5,520 nt of DNA from Lachnospiraceae bacterium (GTDB lineage Bacteria > Bacillota > Clostridia > Lachnospirales > Lachnospiraceae). A program made the position numbers and the translations under genes. Each line of letters starts with the position of its first letter. Within the stretch, counting starts at the first letter, position 1. The stretch spans positions 1-5,520 of the forward strand of contig JAJQID010000256.1 of assembly GCA_021199405.1 (NCBI GenBank), written 5' to 3'. The notes under the pieces are model-generated. The model saw only the letters and a program-made list of their open reading frames with translations. It ran no database searches and was not told the DNA's origin. This document shows positions 1 through 5,307 of this stretch, in pieces.

Positions 1-514
1 TGCTTCCCATGCTCTCAGACAAAACCCCGTCTCCCGATTGTGACCAGAAAACCAATTCGTACAAACCCACGTAATCACCGATTTCCACCTTGCTCAGAAT
101 GGTGTCCAAGGTACCCGATTCAGTGAAAGCTCCTTCCTCCTGTTCTAACTGCTTAAACAACGTCTCAATCGTCACAAACTCCTCAGAAGCTTCCGAGACT
201 TCCGCCTCTGAATTGTAAACCGTCATGTCCTCCGTTTCGGACTGCCCGTCTTCCTTCGCCGTCATGCCCTCCGTCACGGACGCCCCGCCTTCCCCCTGTC
301 CTGCAGAAGCTCTCCGGTTGATCCACACCACCAATGCAATCAGGACAAAAAATAACACCAGACAGGCCGCAGCGGCGGCGCCAAAACTCCTCCACTCTCG
401 TTTCTGCCCGCTCTTCTTTTCCTGCTGTGTCCAATTCCTTCTCAGCATCTCCGTGTGCCTGACCATATCCTCATCTAGAAAATCCAATGCGTCACTGATG
501 TCATTTTTATTCAT
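1..514 (-). CDS. Single-pass membrane protein, probable anti-sigma factor (C-terminus outside window)
   Basis: The frame is open from an ATG at 514 to the window edge, giving 171 codons with no stop, so the gene is incomplete at its C-terminus. Residues 1-43 are charged and would be cytoplasmic (starts MNKNDISDALDFLDEDMV). Residues about 44-66 are a hydrophobic segment (alanine-rich, then LVLFFVLIALVVWI), preceded and followed by basic residues. After it comes an acidic Glu/Ser/Gly-rich linker (about 69-115) and a more folded-looking part (VTIETLFKQL..., IGDYVGLYEFVFW). The start overlaps the end of the sigma factor gene by 8 nt, and a GGAGGG at 528-523 lies 8 nt before the ATG. This translational coupling, with one membrane helix and a short cytoplasmic head, is the usual arrangement for an ECF sigma factor and its anti-sigma factor. 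I see no HxxxCxxC zinc-finger motif, so it is not a classical ZAS anti-sigma; the role is inferred from context and topology. Confidence 0.72.
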   Translation of the reverse strand, partial: MNKNDISDALDFLDEDMVRHTEMLRRNWTQQEKKSGQKREWRSFGAAAAACLVLFFVLIALVVWINRRASAGQGEGGASVTEGMTAKEDGQSETEDMTVYNSEAEVSEASEEFVTIETLFKQLEQEEGAFTESGTLDTILSKVEIGDYVGLYELVFWSQSGDGVLSESMGS

Positions 515-1076
515 AATAAAAGCCCTCCTCTTCCAGATAGGTTTTCAGCCCCAGCCTGAGCCGATGCAGCATGCTCTTGACCTTTGGCACGCTGAAACGG
601 CAGTATCCGGCGATGTCCTCCAGAGAATCATGAAAATAATACCGTCCGATGAACACATCTCTGCCCTCCTGAGATATCGTTTTCAGCCATGCGTTGATCA
701 CCTCTCTGAGAATATGCTCATCCACCTCCTGCTCCGTTATATTTCCTGCGGAAATACAATCCTCCAGCTCTTCCAGCGCCACAGCGTACTGAGAGCCAAT
801 CCTCCTGCGGCTGTTCCTCCTGCGAAACAGGTCGATGGCTCGTCTGCGGGTCAGCGCTCCCAGATAGGTCGACAGAAATTCCGGCTTTTGTGTGGGCATG
901 GAATTCCATGCTTTCAGATATGTATCATTGACGCACTCCTCACTGTCCTCAAAATCCGCCAGCACATTAAAGGCGATTTTTTTAAGATATCTCCCATATT
1001 TTTTCTCCGTCTCCAAAAGAGCCTCTTCATCCCGCTCCCAGTACAGAGCCACTATCTCACTGTCCCTCAAAACCAT
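507..1076 (-). CDS. Sigma-70 family RNA polymerase sigma factor (ECF-like)
   Basis: This 189-residue protein has the two-domain ECF layout. Sigma region 2 covers about residues 18-86 (KKYGRYLKKIAFNVL, then the region 2.2-like DSEECVNDTYLKAWNSMP and the basic TRRRAIDLFRRR). A short acidic linker follows (about 100-122). Region 4 covers about 123-184 (ISQEGRDVFIGRYYFHDSLEDIA, then the helix-turn-helix recognition part FSVPKVKSMLHRLRLGLKTYL). It would direct RNA polymerase core to a small regulon. It is followed with an 8-nt overlap by a membrane protein that is its probable anti-sigma factor, and preceded by a TGAAAC-N16-CGTC promoter that suggests autoregulation. The start is not certain: AGGA at 1089-1086 lies 9 nt before the ATG at 1076, but the stronger AGGGGG at 1084-1079 is only 2 nt from that ATG and 8 nt from an in-frame TTG at 1070, which would give a 187-residue protein. 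Family assignment is firm; subgroup and signal are unknown. Confidence 0.93.
   Translation of the reverse strand: MVLRDSEIVALYWERDEEALLETEKKYGRYLKKIAFNVLADFEDSEECVNDTYLKAWNSMPTQKPEFLSTYLGALTRRRAIDLFRRRNSRRRIGSQYAVALEELEDCISAGNITEQEVDEHILREVINAWLKTISQEGRDVFIGRYYFHDSLEDIAGYCRFSVPKVKSMLHRLRLGLKTYLEEEGFYYE
523..528 (-). promoter_or_regulatory. Ribosome binding site for the membrane protein, inside the sigma gene
   Basis: GGAGGG lies 8 nt upstream of the ATG at 514, within the last codons of the sigma factor gene. It fixes the start of the downstream gene and supports coupled translation of the sigma and anti-sigma pair. Confidence 0.75.
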
Positions 1077-1125
1077 TTCCCCCTGTCCTGTCTTTTACAT
1101 ATTTCATTTTCCTTCTACCTTAAAT

Positions 1126-1151
1126 GACGCAAAAAAATCCATCCGGTTTCA
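1126..1151 (-). promoter_or_regulatory. ECF-type promoter of the sigma factor operon (TGAAAC-N16-CGTC)
   Basis: On the minus strand TGAAAC (1151-1146) and CGTC (1129-1126) are separated by exactly 16 nt (1145-1130), with a T-run in the spacer just upstream of the -10. This matches the known -35 'AAC' and -10 'CGT' promoter class of Bacillus SigM/SigW-type ECF factors. Transcription would begin near 1118, leaving a leader of about 40 nt. I infer that the encoded sigma factor recognises this promoter itself, as most ECF operons are autoregulated. Confidence 0.72.
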
Positions 1152-1210
1152 CTTTACACCGAACTTTTTAAAAATGATTTCCTTCTTTCTTAATCTTTCT
1201 GAACAGAATC

Positions 1211-1249
1211 AAAAAACAGTGCCCGTTTCCAAAGACCAGACACTGTTTT
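1211..1249 (-). terminator. Intrinsic terminator of tRNA-Ser
   Basis: On the minus strand the 9-bp arms AAAACAGTG (1249-1241) and CACTGTTTT (1219-1211) pair, with a 21-nt loop between them. The 3' arm ends in a T-run (six consecutive Ts including arm bases). It begins 6 nt after the tRNA 3' end and separates the tRNA from the sigma factor promoter. Confidence 0.7.
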
Positions 1250-1254
1250 CTATA

Positions 1255-1341
1255 CGGAGAGTGTGGGATTCGAACCCACGTACCCAAAAAGGATAACCGC
1301 ATTTCGAGTGCGGCGCGTTACGGCCACTTCGCTAACTCTCC
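1255..1341 (-). tRNA. tRNA-Ser, anticodon CGA
   Basis: The 87-nt class II tRNA folds completely. The acceptor arms are GGAGAGT (1341-1335) and ACTCTCC (1262-1256), with discriminator G at 1255, as is normal for bacterial tRNA-Ser. The anticodon stem is CCGCA/TGCGG around loop CTCGAAA, with anticodon CGA at 1306-1304 reading UCG codons. The long variable arm is TATCC-TTTTT-GGGTA. The T arm is GTGGG-TTCGAAT-CCCAC. CCA is not encoded (TAT follows the discriminator), so it must be added post-transcriptionally. The gene has its own promoter upstream and terminator downstream, so it appears to be a single-gene unit between pnp and the sigma factor. Confidence 0.97.
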
Positions 1342-1356
1342 CAAAAGCACCTCCTA

Positions 1357-1385
1357 ATAATAACCGATACCACGCACAAAATCAA
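1357..1385 (-). promoter_or_regulatory. Sigma-A type promoter of tRNA-Ser
   Basis: TTGATT (1385-1380), a 17-nt spacer (1379-1363) and TATTAT (1362-1357) on the minus strand form a good vegetative promoter. Transcription would start near 1350, about 10 nt upstream of the mature tRNA 5' end, a normal distance for a short RNase P leader. Confidence 0.7.
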
Positions 1386-1395
1386 GAGATTTATT

Positions 1396-1427
1396 CAATG
1401 GATTTCCTTACAATGGATTTCCTTACA
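1396..1427. repeat. 15-bp tandem direct repeat, two copies
   Basis: The unit CAATGGATTTCCTTA occurs at 1396-1410 and again, identically and immediately adjacent, at 1411-1425, followed by the first two bases of a third unit. It begins about 10 bp upstream of the -35 element of the tRNA promoter. No function can be read from the sequence; replication slippage is the simplest origin. Confidence 0.85.
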
Positions 1428-1456
1428 GGATACTATTTACAGTAACCTGTGCAGAC

Positions 1457-1488
1457 AAAACCCCGGGAATGCTTCATCACTCCCGGGG
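1457..1488 (-). terminator. Intrinsic terminator of the rpsO-pnp operon
   Basis: On the minus strand CCCCGGGA (1488-1481) pairs with TCCCGGGG (1468-1461) around a 12-nt loop, and the stem is followed by TTTTGT. This 8-bp GC-rich stem with a short T-run lies 87 nt after the pnp stop codon, and no other convincing terminator lies between. Confidence 0.85.
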
Positions 1489-1523
1489 AAATCCTTTATC
1501 TTATTGCAGGCAACTCAAAACAT

Positions 1524-1550
1524 CCTTCATGAAGGGCTTTTGAAAGCCCT
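1524..1550 (-). other. Hairpin and palindrome downstream of pnp
   Basis: AGGGCTT (1533-1539) and AAGCCCT (1544-1550) form a 7-bp stem with a 4-nt loop, without a T-run, starting 25 nt after the pnp stop. It overlaps the perfect 12-bp palindrome CCTTCATGAAGG at 1524-1535, so the two folds compete for 1533-1535. It is more likely a 3'-end stabilising or processing structure than a terminator. Confidence 0.55.
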
Positions 1551-1574
1551 GCCGCGTCTCTCTTGAAAGACCTC

Positions 1575-3665
1575 TTAAAACTGCGCCACATCCTTCATGG
1601 AGAAGCTGATACGGCCCATCTTGTCCTTGCCAAGGCAGACAACGGTAACGGTATCGCCCAGAGTCAGCACATCCTCTACGCGATTGATGCGCTCCTTGCA
1701 GATCTTGGAAATGTGCACCAGACCCTCCTTACCGGGGGCAAACTCGATAAAAGCGCCGAATTCCTTGATGCTGACCACCTTGCCCTTGAAGACCTGTCCG
1801 GCCTCAAAGTCGGTCACGATGGTCTGAATCATCTGCTGCGCACTCTCCATCATTTTCTTGTCAGTGCCGCAAATGGATACCATACCGTCATCGGTAATGT
1901 CAATCTTCACACCGGTACGGGCAATGATCTCATTGATGGTCTTGCCGCGCTGGCCCACCACCTCGCCGATCTTCTCCGGATCAATCTGCATGGAGATAAT
2001 CTTGGGTGCGTACTTGCCAACCTCAGGACGGGGAGCGCTGATGCAGGGAAGCATCACATTGTCCAGAATATACATTCTGGCCTCTCTGGTGCGGCGGATG
2101 GCCTCCTCCACGATCGGTCTGGTCAGGCCGTGGATCTTGATATCCATCTGGATAGCGGTGATACCGTCCTTCGTACCTGCCACCTTAAAGTCCATATCAC
2201 CGAAGAAATCCTCAAGTCCCTGAATATCAGTCAGTACAATATAATCATCATCCGTGTCTCCGGTCACAAGCCCGCAGGAGATGCCCGCCACCGGCTTTTT
2301 GATCGGGACGCCCGCCGCCATTAAGGACATGGTGGAAGCGCAGACGGAAGCCTGAGAGGTGGAGCCGTTGGACTCGAAGGTCTCGGACACGGTTCTGATG
2401 GCGTAGGGGAACTCCTCCTCGCTGGGCAGCACCGGAATCAGAGCGCGCTCCGCCAAAGCGCCATGGCCGATCTCACGACGTCCCGGGCCGCGGCTGACCT
2501 TGGTCTCGCCAACAGAATAGGACGGGAAATTGTAATGGTGCATATATCTCTTGGAGGTCTCATTCTCATCCAGCCCATCCACCTTCTGCGCCTCGGAAAG
2601 AGGGGCCAGTGTGGTAACGGTGCAGATCTGAGTCTGTCCGCGGGTAAACATGGCGGAACCATGGACTCTGGGAATGATATCCACCTCCGCGCTCAGAGGA
2701 CGAATCTGGTTGATGGCACGTCCGTCCGGACGCTTGTGATCCTTTAAGATCATCTTGCGGACGGTCTTTTTCTGATACTGATAGATCGCATCAGAAAGCA
2801 GGGGAAGCCACTCCTCCTTATCAGCGAAAGCCTCCTCCAGTCTTGCAGTGATCTGGCGGATATTCTCATCACGAACCTGCTTCACATCCGCGAAAACAGC
2901 CTCCTCCATCTCCGCCGGAGGAACGATCTCCTTGATAGCCTCAGTCAGCTCGTCCGGAATCACATATTTCGTATACTCATGCTTGGGCTTACCCACCTCA
3001 GCCACAATTTTATTGATAAAGTCAATAATGGTCAGATTCACATCATGGGCCTTATAAATGGCCTCGATCATCAGATCCTCCGGCACCTCGTTGGCGCCCG
3101 CCTCGATCATGATCACCTTCTCGGCGGTGGAGGCGACGGTCAGATTCAGATCTCCATTCTTCCACTGCTCCTGGCTTGGATTGATGATCAGTTCCCCGTC
3201 AATCAGACCAACCTGAGTCATGGCACAGGGGCCGTCAAATGGAATATCAGAAATGCAGGTGGCGATAGAGGTGCCGATCATGGCCACCAGCTCCGGTCTG
3301 CACTCCGGATCCACGCTCATTACCATATTGTCTAAAGTAACATCATTGCGGTAATCCTTCGGGAAAAGGGGACGCATGGGACGATCAATGACACGATCTG
3401 TCAGTACCGCGTTCTCACTGGCCTTTCCCTCTCTCTTATTGAAGCCGCCGGGAATCTTACCCACAGCATACATCTTCTCCTCATACTCCACACTGAGCGG
3501 GAAAAAGTCGATGCCATCGCGAGGCTTCTCGGAAGCGGTTGCGGTGCAGAGCACCGTGGTGTCTCCGTACATCATGAAAGCACAGCCATTGGCCTGTGCG
3601 CCTACGCGGCCGATATCTACTCTCAGAGTTCTCCCGGCCAGTTCCATTGTAAAGCTTTTATACAT
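1575..3665 (-). CDS. pnp: Polyribonucleotide nucleotidyltransferase (PNPase)
   Basis: This 696-residue protein degrades RNA 3' to 5' by phosphorolysis, releasing nucleoside diphosphates, and acts as a trimer in the cytoplasm in mRNA turnover. Domains in order: first RNase PH core (about 12-210), helical linker domain (about 235-308), second RNase PH core (about 311-520), KH (about 552-612) and S1 (about 620-691), which is the full family layout and length. Catalytic-core signatures are present: RR at 396-397 in GRREIGHG, the phosphate-binding SNGSTSQAS (432-440), and Asp486/Asp492 in LEDFFGDMDFK. The KH loop GQRG is at 571-574, and S1 shows KEFGAFIEF and GLVHISK. I chose the ATG at 3665 because GGAGGAG (3676-3670) lies 4 nt upstream and the protein then begins MYKSFTMELAGR, as in relatives. 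The frame extends 27 codons further to 3746, but that ATG lies in the intergenic hairpin, has no ribosome site and adds sequence foreign to the family. It is the second gene of the rpsO operon. Confidence 0.98.
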   Translation of the reverse strand: MYKSFTMELAGRTLRVDIGRVGAQANGCAFMMYGDTTVLCTATASEKPRDGIDFFPLSVEYEEKMYAVGKIPGGFNKREGKASENAVLTDRVIDRPMRPLFPKDYRNDVTLDNMVMSVDPECRPELVAMIGTSIATCISDIPFDGPCAMTQVGLIDGELIINPSQEQWKNGDLNLTVASTAEKVIMIEAGANEVPEDLMIEAIYKAHDVNLTIIDFINKIVAEVGKPKHEYTKYVIPDELTEAIKEIVPPAEMEEAVFADVKQVRDENIRQITARLEEAFADKEEWLPLLSDAIYQYQKKTVRKMILKDHKRPDGRAINQIRPLSAEVDIIPRVHGSAMFTRGQTQICTVTTLAPLSEAQKVDGLDENETSKRYMHHYNFPSYSVGETKVSRGPGRREIGHGALAERALIPVLPSEEEFPYAIRTVSETFESNGSTSQASVCASTMSLMAAGVPIKKPVAGISCGLVTGDTDDDYIVLTDIQGLEDFFGDMDFKVAGTKDGITAIQMDIKIHGLTRPIVEEAIRRTREARMYILDNVMLPCISAPRPEVGKYAPKIISMQIDPEKIGEVVGQRGKTINEIIARTGVKIDITDDGMVSICGTDKKMMESAQQMIQTIVTDFEAGQVFKGKVVSIKEFGAFIEFAPGKEGLVHISKICKERINRVEDVLTLGDTVTVVCLGKDKMGRISFSMKDVAQF

Positions 3666-3716
3666 CTTTCTCCTCCATAGTCGCAATGCTGCGGCTTCTA
3701 CTATAAACGCACAAAC

Positions 3717-3744
3717 GGCGGGAAAGCTTACGGCATTTCCCGCC
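3717..3744 (-). promoter_or_regulatory. rpsO-pnp intergenic hairpin (attenuator or RNase cleavage site)
   Basis: GGCGGGAAA (3744-3736) and TTTCCCGCC (3725-3717) form a perfect 9-bp stem, extended by a GC/GC pair of bases across a one-base bulge, with a small loop. It starts 10 nt after the rpsO stop. The following sequence (GTTTGTGCGTTT) is only moderately T-rich, so termination would be partial. In E. coli the rpsO-pnp gap carries both a terminator and an RNase III-cleaved hairpin used in pnp autoregulation; a similar role here is inference. Confidence 0.7.
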
Positions 3745-3754
3745 ATGCATTTTA

Positions 3755-4021
3755 CTATCTTCTGATACCCAGCTTCTCAATCAGAGCACGATACCTCTCA
3801 ATATCCTTCCTCTTCAGATAATCAAGCAGACCACGTCTCTGACCAATCATCTTATACATACCGCGTCTGGAATGGTTGTCCTTGGGGTTTGCCTTCAGGT
3901 GCTCCGTCAGCTCGTTGATCCGGGCGGTGAGAACGGCCACCTGTACCTCCGGTGAACCGGTGTCTCCCGGAGTTCTGGCATACTCATTCATAATTGCTGT
4001 TTTCTTTTCCTTGGAAATCAT
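3755..4021 (-). CDS. rpsO: 30S ribosomal protein S15
   Basis: This 88-residue protein is a primary 16S rRNA-binding protein of the small-subunit platform. Family signatures are clear: DTGSPEVQVAVLTARINELTEHL (residues 20-42), KDNHSRRGMYKMIGQRRGLL (47-66) and a basic C-terminus ending LGIRR. The residues known to contact the rRNA three-way junction in S15 structures are all present at their standard numbers (Thr21, Gly22, Gln27, Arg34, His41, Asp48, Ser51, Tyr68). The length is normal. The start is the ATG at 4021, because AGGAGG at 4034-4029 is 7 nt upstream. An in-frame TTG two codons earlier (4027) is only 1 nt from the ribosome site and can be excluded. It is first in the operon with pnp, 89 nt apart, behind its own promoter and a structured leader through which S15 may control its own synthesis. 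Confidence 0.98.
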   Translation of the reverse strand: MISKEKKTAIMNEYARTPGDTGSPEVQVAVLTARINELTEHLKANPKDNHSRRGMYKMIGQRRGLLDYLKRKDIERYRALIEKLGIRR

Positions 4022-4054
4022 ATTCAATCCTCCTGATTATTTATCATCGCCATA

Positions 4055-4090
4055 CACCAGGTAAAGGTCGGAGTCTCCTTTTACTGGGTG
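4055..4090 (-). promoter_or_regulatory. Stem-loop in the rpsO leader, candidate S15 autoregulatory element
   Basis: Within the roughly 85-nt leader, CAC-C-CAG-TAAAAGG (4090-4077) pairs with CCTTTA-C-CTGGTG (4067-4055), interrupted by single-base bulges and enclosing a 9-nt loop (AGACTCCGA). The stem ends about 20 nt upstream of the rpsO ribosome binding site. S15 is known to repress its own mRNA through leader structures in several bacterial groups; whether this stem is such a site is inferred from position only. Confidence 0.45.
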
Positions 4091-4111
4091 CCGGCTCAAT
4101 CCAACTGTAGT

Positions 4112-4140
4112 AGTTTAGCACATACAGATGAATTTGTAAA
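4112..4140 (-). promoter_or_regulatory. Promoter of the rpsO-pnp operon
   Basis: TTTACA (4140-4135), a 17-nt spacer (4134-4118) and TAAACT (4117-4112) on the minus strand, with an extended -10 TG directly before the -10 hexamer (TGC-TAAACT). Transcription would begin near 4105, giving an approximately 85-nt leader. The -35 lies only 12 nt after the stop codon of the preceding hydrolase gene. Confidence 0.6.
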
Positions 4141-4151
4141 CAATTTTTTTA

Positions 4152-5174
4152 TTATGGCAGAATACTCACCGCAGCTACAGGCGTCCTGTAGTTGTAATTG
4201 GAAATCTTAATGCCGGTCTTCTCATCGCTGGCATGTACAATCTGTCCGTTGCCAATATAAATCGCCACATGACTGATGCTGCTGGAACTGCTGCCATAGA
4301 AAAGCAGGTCGCCGGGCTGGATATCGGAAACCGAGATGGAAGTCCCGCACCTGGACTGGGAAGCGGAGGAATGCGGCAGACTGTATCCATAATTGGCGAA
4401 AACGCTGAGTACAAAGCCCGAGCAGTCCGCGCCGTTGGTCAGGCTGGTGCCGCCCCACACATAGGGATTTCCCACAAACTGCAGAGCATATTCCACCAGA
4501 GCGACTCTCACATCAGAGACGCCGCTGCCGTACTGCAGCTCACTCAGGGTCATCGCTGTATCCAGACCGTCCACGATCTCCACAAATTCCTCACTGACAT
4601 AAACCGTATCCGAGTTCAGCGTACAGGTAACCCACCCATTAGCTACCTCCACTACCTCCAACTCCTCACCGGTTGCCACCTGAGTCACAACAGAATAGTC
4701 TTCTCCGGGGCCGGAACGTACATTCAGACCGTTCACCTGTACCACAGCCTTCACATAAGCGACGCTTAAAGCCTTCACCTTGGCCTCAATTCCGGTCAAT
4801 ATGTAATCCGCGCTGACATAGCCCTCCACCTCTCCGGAGGTGATGTGATACCAGCCGTCCAGCTCCTCGATAATCTCACAGGCGGAGTTGTTGGTCATCT
4901 TGCCCACAATCCCGGCGTCCGTGGAAGGTTCGCTCCTGACATTTAAGTTGCCGTCCACCTGCGCTATACCCAGATTGGTGTATCCCCAGAGATTATTCTC
5001 CCCGCTTTCCGCATACTGAATGCAGTCCTCCTCATCAATGGTTGAACTGGTAATGCTGGCAATGCCCACATTCTGTGTGACATCCGAAAAGGTGCCCGCA
5101 CTTACCGGTACCGTCCAGACTGACATGAGAAAAGCCGCTGCTCCCGCTATTGCTACTACCTTTGTATATCTCAT
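4152..5174 (-). CDS. Secreted SH3b-SH3b-NlpC/P60 peptidoglycan hydrolase
   Basis: This 340-residue exported cell-wall enzyme, by family knowledge, cleaves peptide stem bonds in peptidoglycan (D-gamma-Glu-diamino-acid type endopeptidase). A signal peptide covers residues 1-26: basic RYTK, hydrophobic core, likely cleavage after VSA. Two bacterial SH3 domains follow at about 70-128 (GNLNVRSEPSTDAGIVG ... GWYHI ... GYVSADYI) and about 144-201 (GLNVRSGPGEDYSVV ... GWVTC ... VYVSEEFVEI); these usually bind cell-wall peptides. The catalytic NlpC/P60 domain covers about 222-340, with the nucleophile Cys251 in GADCSGF, His302 in SHVAIYIG and the third polar residue His314 in IVHAS, so it looks active. 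A Ser-rich run (295-299) lies just before His302. The start is the ATG at 5174, with GGGG 7 nt upstream. It has its own promoter and no convincing terminator. Which exact bond is cut cannot be read from the sequence. Confidence 0.95.
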   Translation of the reverse strand: MRYTKVVAIAGAAAFLMSVWTVPVSAGTFSDVTQNVGIASITSSTIDEEDCIQYAESGENNLWGYTNLGIAQVDGNLNVRSEPSTDAGIVGKMTNNSACEIIEELDGWYHITSGEVEGYVSADYILTGIEAKVKALSVAYVKAVVQVNGLNVRSGPGEDYSVVTQVATGEELEVVEVANGWVTCTLNSDTVYVSEEFVEIVDGLDTAMTLSELQYGSGVSDVRVALVEYALQFVGNPYVWGGTSLTNGADCSGFVLSVFANYGYSLPHSSASQSRCGTSISVSDIQPGDLLFYGSSSSSISHVAIYIGNGQIVHASDEKTGIKISNYNYRTPVAAVSILP

Positions 5175-5249
5175 AAAATAACCCCATTTTTGTGATGTAA
5201 CGTAATATTTTAATTTCGCCTTCCTCTTTCGTACCAGCCTTCTTAAATT

Positions 5250-5266
5250 ATTACGAAATTATTACA
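5250..5266 (-). promoter_or_regulatory. Possible WalR-like operator in the hydrolase leader
   Basis: TGTAAT (5266-5261), 5 nt, CGTAAT (5255-5250) on the minus strand differs at one base from the WalR box TGTWAH-N5-TGTWAH known in Firmicutes, whose targets include cell-wall hydrolases. It sits just downstream of the predicted start of transcription (near 5272), a position more consistent with repression than activation. The region is AT-rich, so a chance match is quite possible. Confidence 0.3.
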
Positions 5267-5278
5267 AATTCCGAAGTT

Positions 5279-5307
5279 ATTGTAACAATAAGGTACCAGT
5301 CTGTCAA
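5279..5307 (-). promoter_or_regulatory. Vegetative promoter of the NlpC/P60 hydrolase gene
   Basis: TTGACA (5307-5302), a 17-nt spacer (5301-5285) and TACAAT (5284-5279) on the minus strand match the sigma-A consensus at 11 of 12 positions. Transcription would start near 5272, leaving an unusually long leader of about 98 nt before the ATG at 5174. Confidence 0.85.

Noticed and set aside
225..1127. Plus-strand open frame of 300 codons
   Set aside because: It lies antisense across the membrane-protein and sigma-factor genes, has low-complexity sequence with no recognisable domain, and the minus-strand frames have clear family matches and ribosome binding sites.
1263..1445. Plus-strand frame beginning with GFEPTYPKR-like sequence
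   Set aside because: It is the antisense translation of tRNA-Ser; the T-arm and acceptor stem read backwards give this frequently mis-annotated peptide.
1563..2324. Plus-strand open frame of 253 codons rich in His, Leu and Asp
   Set aside because: It is a shadow of pnp in the opposite strand; the minus-strand frame encodes a complete PNPase.
3690..3730. Possible separate promoter for pnp (TATAGT near 3698)
   Set aside because: No acceptable -35 hexamer lies 16-18 nt upstream; the best candidate (AGCTTT) is poor and falls within the hairpin.
3666..3746. Upstream extension of pnp to an ATG at 3746
   Set aside because: That ATG is buried in the intergenic hairpin, has no ribosome binding site and would add 27 residues absent from the family; GGAGGAG marks the ATG at 3665.
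4133..4152. Inverted repeat TTGT/ACAA next to a T-run, as a terminator for either strand
   Set aside because: The stem is only 4 bp and AT-rich, far too weak, and the bases are better explained as the rpsO -35 region.
4233..4769. Plus-strand open frame of 178 codons
   Set aside because: It is antisense to the NlpC/P60 domain and SH3 region of the hydrolase, which has signal peptide, catalytic residues and promoter on the minus strand.
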